This document shows, piece after piece, positions 40,463-50,975 of a stretch of DNA of 64,000 bases. The translations under genes were made by a program, and so were the position numbers. Position 1 is the stretch's first letter. Every line of letters starts with the position of its first letter. Source of the stretch: Rhexocercosporidium sp. MPI-PUGE-AT-0058 (taxonomy: Eukaryota; Ascomycota; Leotiomycetes; Helotiales); contig JAGTJL010000003.1 of the NCBI GenBank assembly GCA_020746875.1, forward strand, positions 1,426,001-1,490,000. Direction: 5' to 3'. Below the pieces are notes generated by a model. The model was not told the origin of the DNA. It did not search any database and worked only from the letters and a program-made list of their open reading frames with translations.

Positions 40463-42491
40463 ATGTCGGCCCCTCGCCGTCGCTCGTCAAGGCTTCGGAC
40501 TCCAGCTAAGGTACCGTATTCTCGCCCATCCGATTATTCCAAATACTAGAACTGACATCCGGATCCTGCAGTTACTGAACCAAACAGCGAATCGCCTCGA
40601 ATCTCTCGCTGAGCGCGATGAGACACCAACTTCCGGCCCTCAATCGAACCTCGATTCGGTCCTTTCCCCTTTAGCACCTCGAACTCCTGCTACGGCTGGT
40701 CGTATCAAGCCCCCTCTGTCGGAGATGCACCCAAGCAAAGTTCAACACAGTACCACCCAAGAACCCGACTCTGGCCTTCGACTTGGTTTCACCGATATCA
40801 ACACGTCCATCAAAACTGACCAGCCCTCAGGACTGACACAACAAACCCCTTCGAAGACCGGCATATCCTCTCCCACCTTTGACTTTACATTTGCTCGACC
40901 CGGTCCTCAGCTCGGACCTGAGGCTCAGCGGATGATGGACGAATTACGTGGGGAGGCTCTCCGAATCAAAGCCAAGCTGGCCGCCGAGCGCGAGGAGGAA
41001 AAGCGGAAGGAAGGCGAATCCGGGGTAGGAATCGGAGGACGAAAGATTGCGCGGCCAAAAGGAAAGGCCGGCAGGTTCAGTGATGTCCATATGGCAGAAT
41101 TCAAGAAGATGGACTCGATCGCAGGACATCCTTCGTCTTTCCGAGCCCAACCTGGTCGCTTCACCCCCACCACCAACAGCCTGAAGCGAACACAATCGAA
41201 GGCCCAATTAGACGATCAGGAGGACATACAGAAGAAGAATGAACGACACGTTGGGAGCACAAGCCACACTGAGCGACTAGAGAATACGGCACCAGCTAAG
41301 CGGGCTCGAAAGCATGTCTCGGAGGATACTTCTTCTGCTCGGCCGCTTTCTCGAGGTGACAACAAAGCCCTACCATCGACACCTACCATTGCATGCTCAC
41401 AGTCAAGCATGGCTACAGCCGTCACCACCCCCACGCAAGCTTCCCTCTCCCGGGCTGCAAGTACGACGAAGACACATATTCCAACGCTTTCCAGAACTCC
41501 ATCCAAGCCGACCTTGTCTATGGCAAACACACCTCATGGTTTACCCAAATCTGCCACCACTAACAACCTAAGCGGCATCCCGAAATCTGAGCCTCGGGGT
41601 TTTATACACAGCCCTGGCAAGTTTGATCGTGTCAAGTCAATTCTCCGCCACCCAAGTTTCAGTGCAAAGAAGCCTGCAGCAAAGCCGTCGTCGATTCCTT
41701 CGTTGACGAGAAGTCCTAGTAGGCCCAATCTTGAAAAGGCGCTCCCATCTATCCCCTCGACCCCCGGTGTTGATGGTGGCTCCGGAGCCGGCAAGCATGT
41801 AAAATTCACCCCGGACACAGTCAATAAGAACTCTGCGACGGTTCAAAACTCGCCTTCGCCAATGAAATCCGGCATACCACGTTCAACATCGAAGATCAAC
41901 TTTGGTCTAAGACGTTCAACCAAGCTGACGGGATCCAGATCAGATGCGATGGAAGTTGAGTACCCTTCAATTGCAAATCTGCCAAATGTAGAAGAGTCTT
42001 CGAAGCCTATTGAGTATCCCTCGCTCTCTGGTGTTCGGCCACTCCCTGAACCACCTCGCCAGGTTCCTCCACCGTCCTTGCCTGGCACATTTACCTTCCG
42101 TATCGATCATACCATCAACTTTGGTGCGTCTCCCAAGGGCTTTGGGTCCTCCCCAGGCCAGGCTAGCGTGCGACAGGTCCGCCAGAGCGTCCTTCCCGGT
42201 ACTATGCCGGGCTCTTTTCCCAGTGGAAACAAGGAGAATAAGGCGCCGCTTCCATCGGTTCCCCATGGTATGAACAATAAAAAACGGCGACGGGTTGAAT
42301 CTGATGATGAGGCTGAAGAGGAGGTTGAACGCTCTCCAAAGAAATCCAAGACTATCGCTGAAGGCCACATGCTCTTTGCTCCTAAGCTCCAGGCAACTCC
42401 CAAGTCCAAGACTCCAAGTCCTGTCAAGAAGAAGGGCGTTTTGAGTCTCAGTCGCCTCAATATGCTTTCTCGACCTAAGCTGCGCAAGTAG
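40463..42491 (+). CDS. Ser/Pro-rich basic protein with SxIP motifs (function unassigned)
   Basis: Two exons, 40463-40510 and 40572-42491, giving 655 residues. The start MSAPRRRSSRLRTPAK is basic. The intron (GTACCG...CTGCAG, 61 bp) is preferred over reading through from upstream, because no ATG precedes in that frame. Residues about 165-215 form a charged helix (EAQRMMDELRGEALRIKAKL then AAEREEEKRKEG) followed by GRFSDVHMAEFKKMDSIAG and FRAQPGRFTP, which look conserved. The rest is disordered, with many TP/SP sites and three SxIP tripeptide contexts (NLSGIPKSEPR, KPSSIPSLTRSP, MKSGIPRSTSK), plus GKHVKFTPDT. A bipartite basic signal NNKKRRRVESDDEAEEE lies near the C-terminus. SxIP in basic Ser/Pro context is the EB1-binding signal, so a microtubule-tip or spindle role is possible but inferred. 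I do not recognise a named orthologue. Confidence 0.85.
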
Positions 42492-43205
42492 GCACTCTAC
42501 TACAGACGATTCGAAAATCTCGCATGGCAGGATAATGCTTCTCTACCTTCATATCAATCCTTGGTTCGCTGGTGTTAGTGGCTGTCCACCTCGGAGTATG
42601 CGAGCGGCGTTGAATAGTGAAGATAGTCCCTGGGAACGAAATGGGGGTTTGATGATTTGGTGTTGCTCCCTCTACTGTTTCTGCTTTGCACCTTGCATAC
42701 TACCAGCGTTGGCTGACGAACACTTCTACGACAGAATCCTTTCTTTTCTTGTATGACTGATGGTCGATTTGCTTTTATTCTTGTTTGTCCGAGTATTGAT
42801 GATGATCGCCCCTTCTTTCTGCGACTTAGGAATGACGAGACCTGAATAAAAGCATTTGACATTGCCTTCGCCCTTTCCCCTGGCGTGAAGGCATAAATAA
42901 AGGCGAGACTAAAGCCGAGATATCACGACATTGCCTCCTCTTAACATAGCATTATACCTACTGCATGCCGCCCCATGTTTATACAATACTAAAGCTCAGC
43001 CTAAGCTAATTTTCGGCTTACAGCTGTTAGGCATAACATTCGTTTTCAACACTCGTTCTACATCGATAGGGAGGTACAGCTCTACAGTGCATCTATTCGT
43101 CGTTCAAATCATCATTTTCACCCTCTTCCACCCACGTTGAACAGCCTGGAATGCTCCGAGTTTCATCATCCCTCTCTGCCAATTACTTACGAAGTATCAA
43201 GCAGC
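42492..43205. other. Intergenic region
   Basis: About 0.7 kb between two co-oriented genes. No gene is supported. The LIM-gene frame remains open upstream to 43137 but without an ATG. Confidence 0.5.
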
Positions 43206-45084
43206 ATGAACTCGATCGAGCCAACCTTACTGGAAACCGTCCCGGACGCTTCCCTTCACCCTTGCCTACCGTTCGTTTGTACGATCTGCTGGCAGCGCCA
43301 GCCACGCGGATCCAAGCCTAAAATACTGGGTACATCAGCACGTATCGTATGCAGGGCATGCTGGCGCGCAGTCTTAGACTTGAGTATATGTTGGGTTTGC
43401 GGAGAATGCATAGTGAGGGGTGACGAGGTTGTAAGCTTGGGTTGGTGCTTCTGGCATCGCGGGTGTTTTGGCTGCTTGGTTTGTGGCACGAGATTGGATG
43501 TGTCTGCTACAGTCACGAGTAGTATACGGAGCGAGAGCGAGAGGAGAGATGAGGATAAGAAAAGTGAATGGGGTAAGTGGGATGGGAGTGAGGATAAAGC
43601 GGCGACACAGAGTGCGAGGTGCATCGGGGTGGAATTGGAAGACATTCCCATGTGTCGTGTCTGTAAGGTTGAGACTGTTGGAGAGAGTCCGAGTCGGGTT
43701 CTGGAGAGGGGACTCGATACCGTGACGAAGTCTGATGGTGGATTGAGCCGCAGTAGACTGGACATGCTGTCTAGCACCAAGGATAGGATAAGTGTGGAAC
43801 CGTGGGTTGCATCCCGGAGCTTGGCCAAGGAACCCCCCAAAATCAAAGAGGCAGCTCAAACAGAGGAGGGCTTGAAAAGGTTTGCATTTTGCCGGTCAAA
43901 TTGTCATGTGAGAAAGTAACCGATTTGCAATATCTCAAGCTGATTGCAAGTAGACGAGTGAACCTTTGAATGTGGAAGATACGAAGCTGTTGCTGGAAAA
44001 TGCTGCTAGCATGGGGATCTCGGAAGATGGCAGTATAGATGATTCCCATTCTCACGGTGACACCGAAATGCTTGACTTGGGATTTGCCAAAGCTTCTACA
44101 AGCCCAGACGCAGCAGCTCCTGTTGTCTATGTCTCCGTACTGGATCCCATCGGCGAACCCGCATTCAGACCCAGCAAGACGAAACCCTTGCCGAAGTGGA
44201 TGAATTTGCTTCCAAGCAACGTCCACAGAGAACGCCAACTAAGGGCAAAGACTAGTGCTGAAGTCACAAAATATTCGCACGAAATGGAACAGATGAGAGA
44301 AAGTATCAGATCATATACCAGTGATGGCTCCGACGATTTTGATATCGACACACCTGTTCCTGCTGGTTCAAGATCTATTACTCCTACGGGCAATACCAAG
44401 CAACAGACAACACCTTCCCCAATAGATCCTCCGCAGAAGCCCCAGAAGCGAGCAACTATTACTTTTAATCCCACATCCCAAGGACACACTACAGATGATG
44501 TTGCATGTCAATCGAAACGATGCTCCCGGGCTACGAATAGAATTTGTCCGACAGCTCAAGGATATCCCTGCTCTTACCCATCCAGACCGCAGACACCATA
44601 TCCTCGAAGCCCATACCTGAGTCATCCGTCCATAGTACGTAACGAAACAACATCCTACTTTTCCCACAGGCCGAGTATTGCTACGACCGATAACAACGTA
44701 CCAGGCTACTCTTCAGATCCCCTAACCAAGTCGCCAGACTCTTCTCAGACCATATCGCATATGCGAGACCTCCTACAAGCTCCAGAGTCTTTCGTTGACT
44801 TCTCATTTCCATTGCAATCTTCGGAATACCTTGAAAGATACCAGCCGAAGAAGGCTCCCGAAATGAAACGTGAAAAGTACGTTGCCGGTGAAGGGGAGCC
44901 GATTCTGGAGAAAATCAAGAGACAAAAGGTTGGAATCAAGGACACTACAGATTGTTCCAAGGAGAAGGCCGATGAAATGAAAAGGAAGAGAAAGAGTCCA
45001 ATGTTGGTGGATGAAGAGTTTGGGCTCGATCCTCGGAGAGAGGAGTTGAATAAGGAGCTGAGAAATTTGTTTTTTGAGGAGTAA
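43206..45084 (+). CDS. LIM-domain zinc-finger protein
   Basis: Two exons, 43206-43907 and 43954-45084, giving 610 residues. The intron is 46 nt (GTGAGA...AAGTAG). The start at MNSIEPTLLETVPDASLHPC is the first ATG in frame. A cysteine-rich N-terminal part has CTICWQRQPRG...VCRACWRAV and then a LIM-like zinc finger: CWVCGECIVRGDEVVSLGWC, FWHRGCFGCLVC (Cx2C, about 20 residues, Hx2C, Cx2C). The second half of the LIM (MCRVCKVE ... FCRSNCH) is split by an acidic Ser-rich insertion of about 90 residues, longer than in classical LIM domains. Exon 2 is Ser/Pro-rich with DPIGEPAFRPSKTKPLPKWM and a charged tail EELNKELRNLFFEE. LIM domains bind proteins; the partner is unknown. Confidence 0.82.
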
Positions 45085-45706
45085 GATCATTGCCACCACG
45101 GGGGTGGGCCAATTCCAGGAGAAGGATGAGTAAAACAAGCAATAAGATTATTCTAAATTGGAAAAGCGTCTCTTAAAAGTTTTGCATTCTCGGCTCTGTG
45201 CAGTTACCGTCATGATGCGTAAACTGGTACGGAGGGGAGTCATGTTGTAGCATAGACACTAGGTATAGCCAACAAGACCAAATTAGCATCCAATCTCGGG
45301 AATTTCGTTCGATGTTGGTAGCACAGAAGTTTTGTTTACTGAAGCGAGTACTTGCCTGTCGCCGAAGGAAGATAGGGGCTGGCGAATGTTGCTTCTAATC
45401 ATGAGCTGCTTTCGTTTGAGGTGTATCATTCCCAATCAGGATTGAATTTTTTTTTGACTCGACATGACTCGATAAATCGATAGTCAAGTAGGGCACCAAG
45501 TCCATTTCGTATTGTGATTCCTTGTGCTTGCTGGACAATCACCAAAGGCAACGGGACAAGCCCACCACATGAGGCGAGGCTGACAAAATGGGCGCCCCTG
45601 GTTGATGGTCACTGGACGGAGTCTCAACCACGAGACTGGAGCTGGACATGCTCACAACTCACTCCCACAACCACCCGCGAATCAACAGCAAGCAGACCGA
45701 GCAAAC
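45085..45706. other. Intergenic region, LIM gene to MED10
   Basis: About 0.6 kb with no ORF of note. It should contain the LIM-gene terminator and MED10 promoter. Confidence 0.5.
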
Positions 45707-46338
45707 ATGGCGCCAGTCGCTCAAACCGATCATGATCTCCTAGAGAGTAAGGCTGACAACTAAAAGACCATGGATTGTATTGAACCGAACTGAAAAGAAT
45801 GCGCAGAGCAGGTCAAGGAGGCGATCCAGGACCTATACCAGATCATGGTCCAGACGAACGCCTACGACCTCACCAGCCGACCCTCGAATCAAGTCCTTGA
45901 AGCTGCAGTGTAAGTCATGCTCCTCATGCCCATCGCGCAGAAGAGATTACTCCCGACAGCTTAAACCAGAAATGTAGAAGCCCCAGCTGACTCCGCTGTG
46001 TGACACCCAGCAAGCAATTCGACGCCCAGCTCCTCAAGATCCACAACACGGCCTTACACGCCAATACCCTCCCATCCATACCTCCCGAACTCATCCAATA
46101 CGTTGACAACGGCCGGAATCCCGATATCTATACGCGCGAGTTTGTTGAGTTGGCGCGCAAGGGCAATCAGTTGATGAAGGGAAAGATGGATGCGTTTTCG
46201 AGCTTCCGCGATGTCCTGGCTAATGAGATGGGGGTTGCCATGCCGGAGATCAGGGATGACGTTGTGAAGGTTGTGGTGGCTACTGGGGGGAAGGAGGAGG
46301 TTGTTGGGAGGGAGAAGAGGGACCGCGAGGGGACGTGA
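45707..46338 (+). CDS. MED10: Mediator complex subunit 10 (Nut2)
   Basis: Med10 belongs to the Mediator middle module, which links transcription factors to RNA polymerase II. Three exons: 45707-45746, 45807-45909 and 46011-46338, totalling 471 nt and 156 residues, a normal fungal length. It starts MAPVAQTDHDLLEKQVKEAI, continues IMVQTNAYDLTSRPSNQVL, and carries the family's most conserved segment PPELIQYVDNGRNPDIYTRE followed by FVELARKGNQLMKGKMDAF. The second splice joins GT|C (V-K-Q) and keeps phase. The tail after VVVATGG is Glu/Arg-rich and variable. Confidence 0.95.
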
Positions 46339-47768
46339 TTGGATTGTGGGGGTGATTTTCGTGAGGGCGTCATTGGGCTTGGATTGGATGGTGCATGGGC
46401 TGGCGTTATCACTGTGTGCAGGCGTCTGGATGCATTGAGGATACTTAGAAGTTTGACGGACACACCTCAGATATTCTAGGGGTACGGGTGGGTATCTGCT
46501 TTGCAGATTCAGTGTGACACTAGGCAAGTGCAATATACTACATTCTACTACAGTATCACAGGGGAAAGTAAGCACAGCTAAATCAGTCCCTGCCTATACA
46601 GTACAAATCCAGTCTGCAAGATGCTCACAGTGCCCCTTTACAGACCCCGTCGAGGCTTTATAGTAGGAAAGTAGAGAAGAAAGTACACATATGTTTCAAG
46701 GCCTCTAGGATGGCTTACATATAGATATCATTCATAATCGATGAAACCCTCCGCGCTCTTCGGATGTACGGTCGATCTAACGATTGCGTCTGAGGACAAC
46801 CCAGATGCGTCTACTTGTATATCTTAGTATTTCTCTTTGTTTCGTCAGTTTGCTGACATTACTTGTTTGGGGGATAAGACGGTGCACACTGTCTGAAGTT
46901 TGATTCCTCCACCATCTGTCTCCAAGGTATCTCTACCTATACCAACAACTCCAGAGCAAGATATGAAGTCATTAACTTTCGAAAGGCGCTGTTGTCAGTA
47001 GTATAACTTCTTCAAAAGAGACAGCACAGAACTCACCATACGAAAATGAGAGAGAGGCGAAGTCGCTCTTCCTCAGTTCGAGGGATGATATGGAAGGCAG
47101 GCCATTTTGTCCTGGATTACTTGAGGAACTCACAATACCTTGCGAGTTAATTGGCAATTGGAGCTTGTTTGTATAGTGTATATCTCTCAGTAATACGCCC
47201 CGTTCAATTTGTATTATTCGTTTCTCTTCCATCCTCATAGACAACCCACCTCGAGGCAATTTATGCGAGGCACACTCATCGTTATGTATACACATCATCT
47301 CTCAAGCCCCAGCAGATACCAATGATCGAGAATATGGATTGCACTTCACAGAGGAAACGAATAAGATTTTTAGCATCGAGGTTTGGTAGCACATCAGGGG
47401 CTTTGTATTCCAATATATCCCATGGAAATTTGTCCTACTCTCGAGTTACCAAGGTTGAGCAGGGTGTTCCATTTCGAATACGAGTCTTCCGGCAGGCAAG
47501 AGTGGGCGTTTGTGCGTCAGCGAGAAAGGCAGACTGCGAGCTATTGTCCTCAATTGGCTACTACTCCCCGTCCTCTCTTTTCTCGACTCGGAATGTCTTA
47601 GTCCATATCAGAGTTCACACACTGGAAGTGGATATTCTTATGTCCCTGATCGATGTCTGCTGGTTGCTTGACTTCACAGGTGCTCATAGTACAAAGTCCA
47701 AAAGTGGCTCTATGCTCGCTACAATCACCTCCCAGCAAAACAAGAGATATTATTAGTACAGGTCCGAA
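46339..47768. other. Convergent intergenic region
   Basis: About 1.4 kb between convergent genes. Frames at 46972-47298 and 47322-47756 lack family resemblance and convincing starts. It presumably holds the 3' UTRs. Confidence 0.5.
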
Positions 47769-48299
47769 TCACGACCACACACCCCAGATACTCTTTATCC
47801 AAGCTCTCACACCACCCTGATCCACCTCTTTCTCACTCTCCTCCAGGACGCTGTCCACTCGGGGCCCCTCAGGTCTCCCACCCCTGACCCAACGATCATA
47901 GTTGGGGTGAGCATCCCAATCAATATCTTCACCTTTATCTAACTTGTTCGCAGTGTTAATGGCCTCCTCTGTACTTTGTCGCTCCTCGTCGGCTACAACT
48001 CCGTCCTCTCCCTCCTGAATTTCCCCTAGTACCCCTCCTTCTGCTTCCCTCTCTGCCTCCCTCTCTGCCTCGTTCTCTGCTCCAAGCTCCTCAATCAGCT
48101 CCAGTTTCTCCCTATCACCTGCTTGTACAGGAACTTTCGCCTGACTCGAGACCCTCACCTTGATGAAAGGAGGCACGCCGTTCGGATACGCGAAATCTCA
48201 GCAGTCGGTCTGTGGGTGGGTGGAGGGCTTTGGGTTGCCGTCGAATGCGATATTGTATTCTTGTACTCCGGGACGGAGGGAGAGGGTGGTAGTTGCCAT
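47769..48299 (-). pseudogene. Small acidic conserved-looking protein with in-frame TGA
   Basis: From ATG 48297-48299 the frame reads MATTTLSLRPGVQEYNIAFD, continues to HPQTDC, meets a TGA at 48198-48200, and runs on without further stops for 142 codons: DFAYPNGVPPFIKVRVSSQA, an acidic Glu/Ala-rich coiled segment, DIDWDAHPNYDRWVRGGRPE, and a Trp-rich end AWIKSIWGVWS. Both sides look like protein and share a frame. No intron with matching phase removes the TGA: the best donor in this stretch (GTCCCG) is weak. TGG to TGA (Trp) would be one change. There is no internal ATG downstream, so the body needs this start or an unseen exon. Options are a real nonsense mutation, a base error, or a missed intron. 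I do not recognise the family. Confidence 0.55.
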
Positions 48300-48713
48300 T
48301 GTATTTTCGGGGAATCTCGTATAATGATTTTGGACGGGACGGAATGGAAGGGTGATTTAGGGGTATATTTGAGGAAGAAAGAGGGAAGAGGAGTCTGGAT
48401 TTATTAGGGGGACATGTTTTGTGTCGGTGGGATGGGTGATGTCAGATGCATGTAATGTAGTGATGTTAGATCCCTCTAGCAAACCATCTTCGTGAGAGAC
48501 CTGTAACTTGTGAGTAGAGACAGGCATGGGTTGGGTGACTTGGTTCTCGACGAACAATCAAAACTCACGCTGTCGAGTAGCGGGCCATTAATACCTCTGT
48601 CTACCATCTTGATCTGTCAGTATCTCCGTTCCTCATACTAGCACACTAGCATTTCAAGATCCATACAAGTGTGAAGAAAATCAACGTTTTATATTTTAAT
48701 TTCCATATTACCC
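48300..48713. other. Intergenic region, LEU2 3' side
   Basis: About 0.4 kb between two minus-strand genes. No ORF is supported. Confidence 0.5.
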
Positions 48714-50079
48714 TTACTTAATTTCCTTGAGAACACTCTTCAGCGTCTCAGCAACCGCATCTCCGACCTCCACAGTGCTGTTTGTGCCACCGATATCTTT
48801 CGTTCTGATGCCCTTCTCAATTACAATTCGGACGGCATCTTCAACGGCCTTAGATTCGGCTGAGAGATGGAGGGAGTACTTCAGCATCATGGCGACGGAG
48901 AGGATTGTGCCAACTGGATTGACGACGCCTTGACCAGAGATATCGGGTGCGGAACCTAGTGGAAATCATTAAATGAGACTGAAAACTCAAGAAGGGGAGC
49001 AGCTACCGTGAATTGGCTCGTAGATACCATTGCACCGAGTCTTGCCATCTGGAATGCCACTCAGGCTCGCAGAAGGCAAAAGCCCAATGCTACCAGGGAT
49101 GACACTTGCCTCATCACTGATGATATCGCCAAACAAATTGCTAGTCACCACAACACCATTCAAAGCCCTCGGGTTCTTCACCATCAACATCGCCGCACTG
49201 TCAATGAGGTGATGCCCAATTTTCAACTGCGGGAACTCGTTTGCCATAACCTCAGTGACCACTTTCCTCCACAACCGACTCGTCGCCAACACATTCGCCT
49301 TGTCCAAACTCCAGACTGGCAGAGGAGGATCTTCTTGAAGCGCCAAATGTGCCGCAAGCCTCGTAATACGCTCAATCTCAGGGCGAGAGTACGGCTCCGT
49401 ATCCCAGGCTATTCCATCACCATCGTCCTCCTTGCGCTCCCCAAAGTAGATACCCCCAGTAAGCTCCCGGATGATGTTGAAGTTCGTACCGCGGCAGACC
49501 TCGGCCTTGAGAGGAGAGATATCGACGAGGGATTCCGAGGCGAAGTTGCAGGGTCGTAGGTTACCGTATGTGCCCATCTGCTTGCGGAGTGCGAGAATGC
49601 CTTGCTCGGGACGGACCTTTCCTGTCCCCCATTTTGGGCCACCGATTGCACCGAGGAGGACAGCGTCTGCGGCTTTGGCGGCTTCGAGGGCTTCGGCGGT
49701 GAGAGGCTCGCCAGTGGCATCAATTGAGCACTGGGAGTCGCATGTCAGAAGAGCTTAAGAGGGGAGGGAGGGGAGGAGGAGGGGGGTATGAGTGGGAGTG
49801 ATACTTACTCCACCGAGGAGATGTTCCTGGAAGTTGAACTTTCCAGCGCTTGGACGCTCGGCTTCGATGACCTTGAGGATCTATACTCTCTCTTATAAAT
49901 ACGGGTTCATTCCTGCCTTGAGAGGTTGCGCTGTCTGTACCTTGACTGCTTCCGCAACTACCTATTGCGTTTGTCAGCTTTGTTGGCAATTGGCTCAATT
50001 GAGCTGAGCTGGGCTGAGCTGAGTTCACCTCTGGACCGCAATGGTCTCCTCCAAAGACGACGATGTTGTGAGTGGCCAT
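48714..50079 (-). CDS. LEU2: 3-isopropylmalate dehydrogenase (leucine biosynthesis)
   Basis: This enzyme oxidises and decarboxylates 3-isopropylmalate to 2-oxoisocaproate with NAD+, the third step of leucine synthesis. Minus-strand exons: 50079-50029, 49961-49941 (only 7 codons), 49880-49809, 49730-49007 and 48955-48714, totalling 1110 nt and 369 residues, a standard length. Visible motifs: [53 protein letters not shown], the substrate-binding region with [10 protein letters not shown], and [20 protein letters not shown], which holds the metal-binding Asp residues. The dinucleotide region is [20 protein letters not shown]. The end is [11 protein letters not shown]. All splices are GT-AG with matching phase. 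The gene lies 3' to the PHD gene on the same strand. Confidence 0.97.
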
Positions 50080-50270
50080 AGTAAGATTGGAAGTGGAATC
50101 GTAGTGTACTGAGTAATGAGTAGTGGCTAGTAGTGAGAGTGTAAGGAGTTGGTGAAATGGGAGGTGAAGGGAGGTGAAGTGGGCTGGCAGTTACTTTGAC
50201 TTTTCGGAAAGCTCTAATGTTCGTGTATGTGTACGTGTTTGTGTTTGTGTTTATGCTCTGCCCCGCACTT

Positions 50271-50280
50271 CCGTTATCGG
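50271..50280. promoter_or_regulatory. Candidate Leu3-type binding site CCG-N4-CGG
   Basis: CCGTTATCGG lies 192 bp upstream of the LEU2 start. Leu3, a Zn2Cys6 activator of leucine genes in yeast and filamentous fungi, recognises inverted CCG triplets four bases apart (consensus CCGGNNCCGG). The triplets and spacing match; the flanking G and C of the full consensus do not. A CACGTG hexamer is at 50335-50340. Confidence 0.45.
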
Positions 50281-50360
50281 AATGGAAGTGGACATCATGA
50301 TGTGGACATGGCACCTCGACCTGGACGTCCACCTCACGTGCCCGAGCCTGGAGTGGACGG

Positions 50361-50400
50361 GTCGGGAGTGATCGGGAGTGGTCGGGAGTGGTCGGGAGTG
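50361..50400. repeat. Four tandem 10-bp repeats (RTCGGGAGTG)
   Basis: Four consecutive decamers, identical except for the first base of the second copy. They sit about 300 bp upstream of LEU2. Confidence 0.9.
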
Positions 50401-50975
50401 CTTGGTGGCGGGGTAAAATGGACGAGATCCCAAGCCCGAGTGAGGCCGTGCTTGGAAATACGTAGGGGCCGCCCCTCTAAGCTGTGTACTGTTCAGAACA
50501 AGCTGCTGCTGGTCACACTGCCATGCCATCCATGTAAAGCATCACTCACTTACTTACCCAAGGAAGGAGAAGCAAGCAAGCAAGTAAACATCCCGCGAAG
50601 GCACAAAGTATTGCTGACGTATTTACATTTCACTGTCCTATGCACGCTATGCCCACGTAGTTAGTTCTTCCTAATTCGCCAGCCATTGCTCGACGAAATG
50701 CAGCACTGTGCAAGCCTATCCACTATCTGTACACAAGAAGGGTATCAAGACAAAAAGAAATCTGTGTTATGCTGTGTGAGATCCTCCGGTCGCTCATCCA
50801 AAGATCACCACTTCCACAATCTCAACGAATTGTGGGAGAACGAGACCAAAGATGCTGTGCTGCTGCCTGGGAATGATAGGTTGTTGGGGTTTATGAAGAG
50901 GATGCCGTTTGCACTCTCAAAGGCTTCTTCGTGTCTCATTCATTACATGTATCGTGTTCATCCAGGCGCTTCACG

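Larger units (their letters stand above)
50080..50975. other. LEU2 promoter and PHD-gene 3' region
   Basis: About 0.9 kb between two minus-strand genes. It contains a GT-rich tract at 50220-50253, the CCG-N4-CGG site and the decamer repeats. Frames on the plus strand at 50227-51102 are not supported. Confidence 0.5.

Noticed and set aside
43256..43859. 196- and 161-codon minus-strand frames opposite the LIM gene
   Set aside because: Antisense shadows of the LIM-gene exon; no starts or domains of their own.
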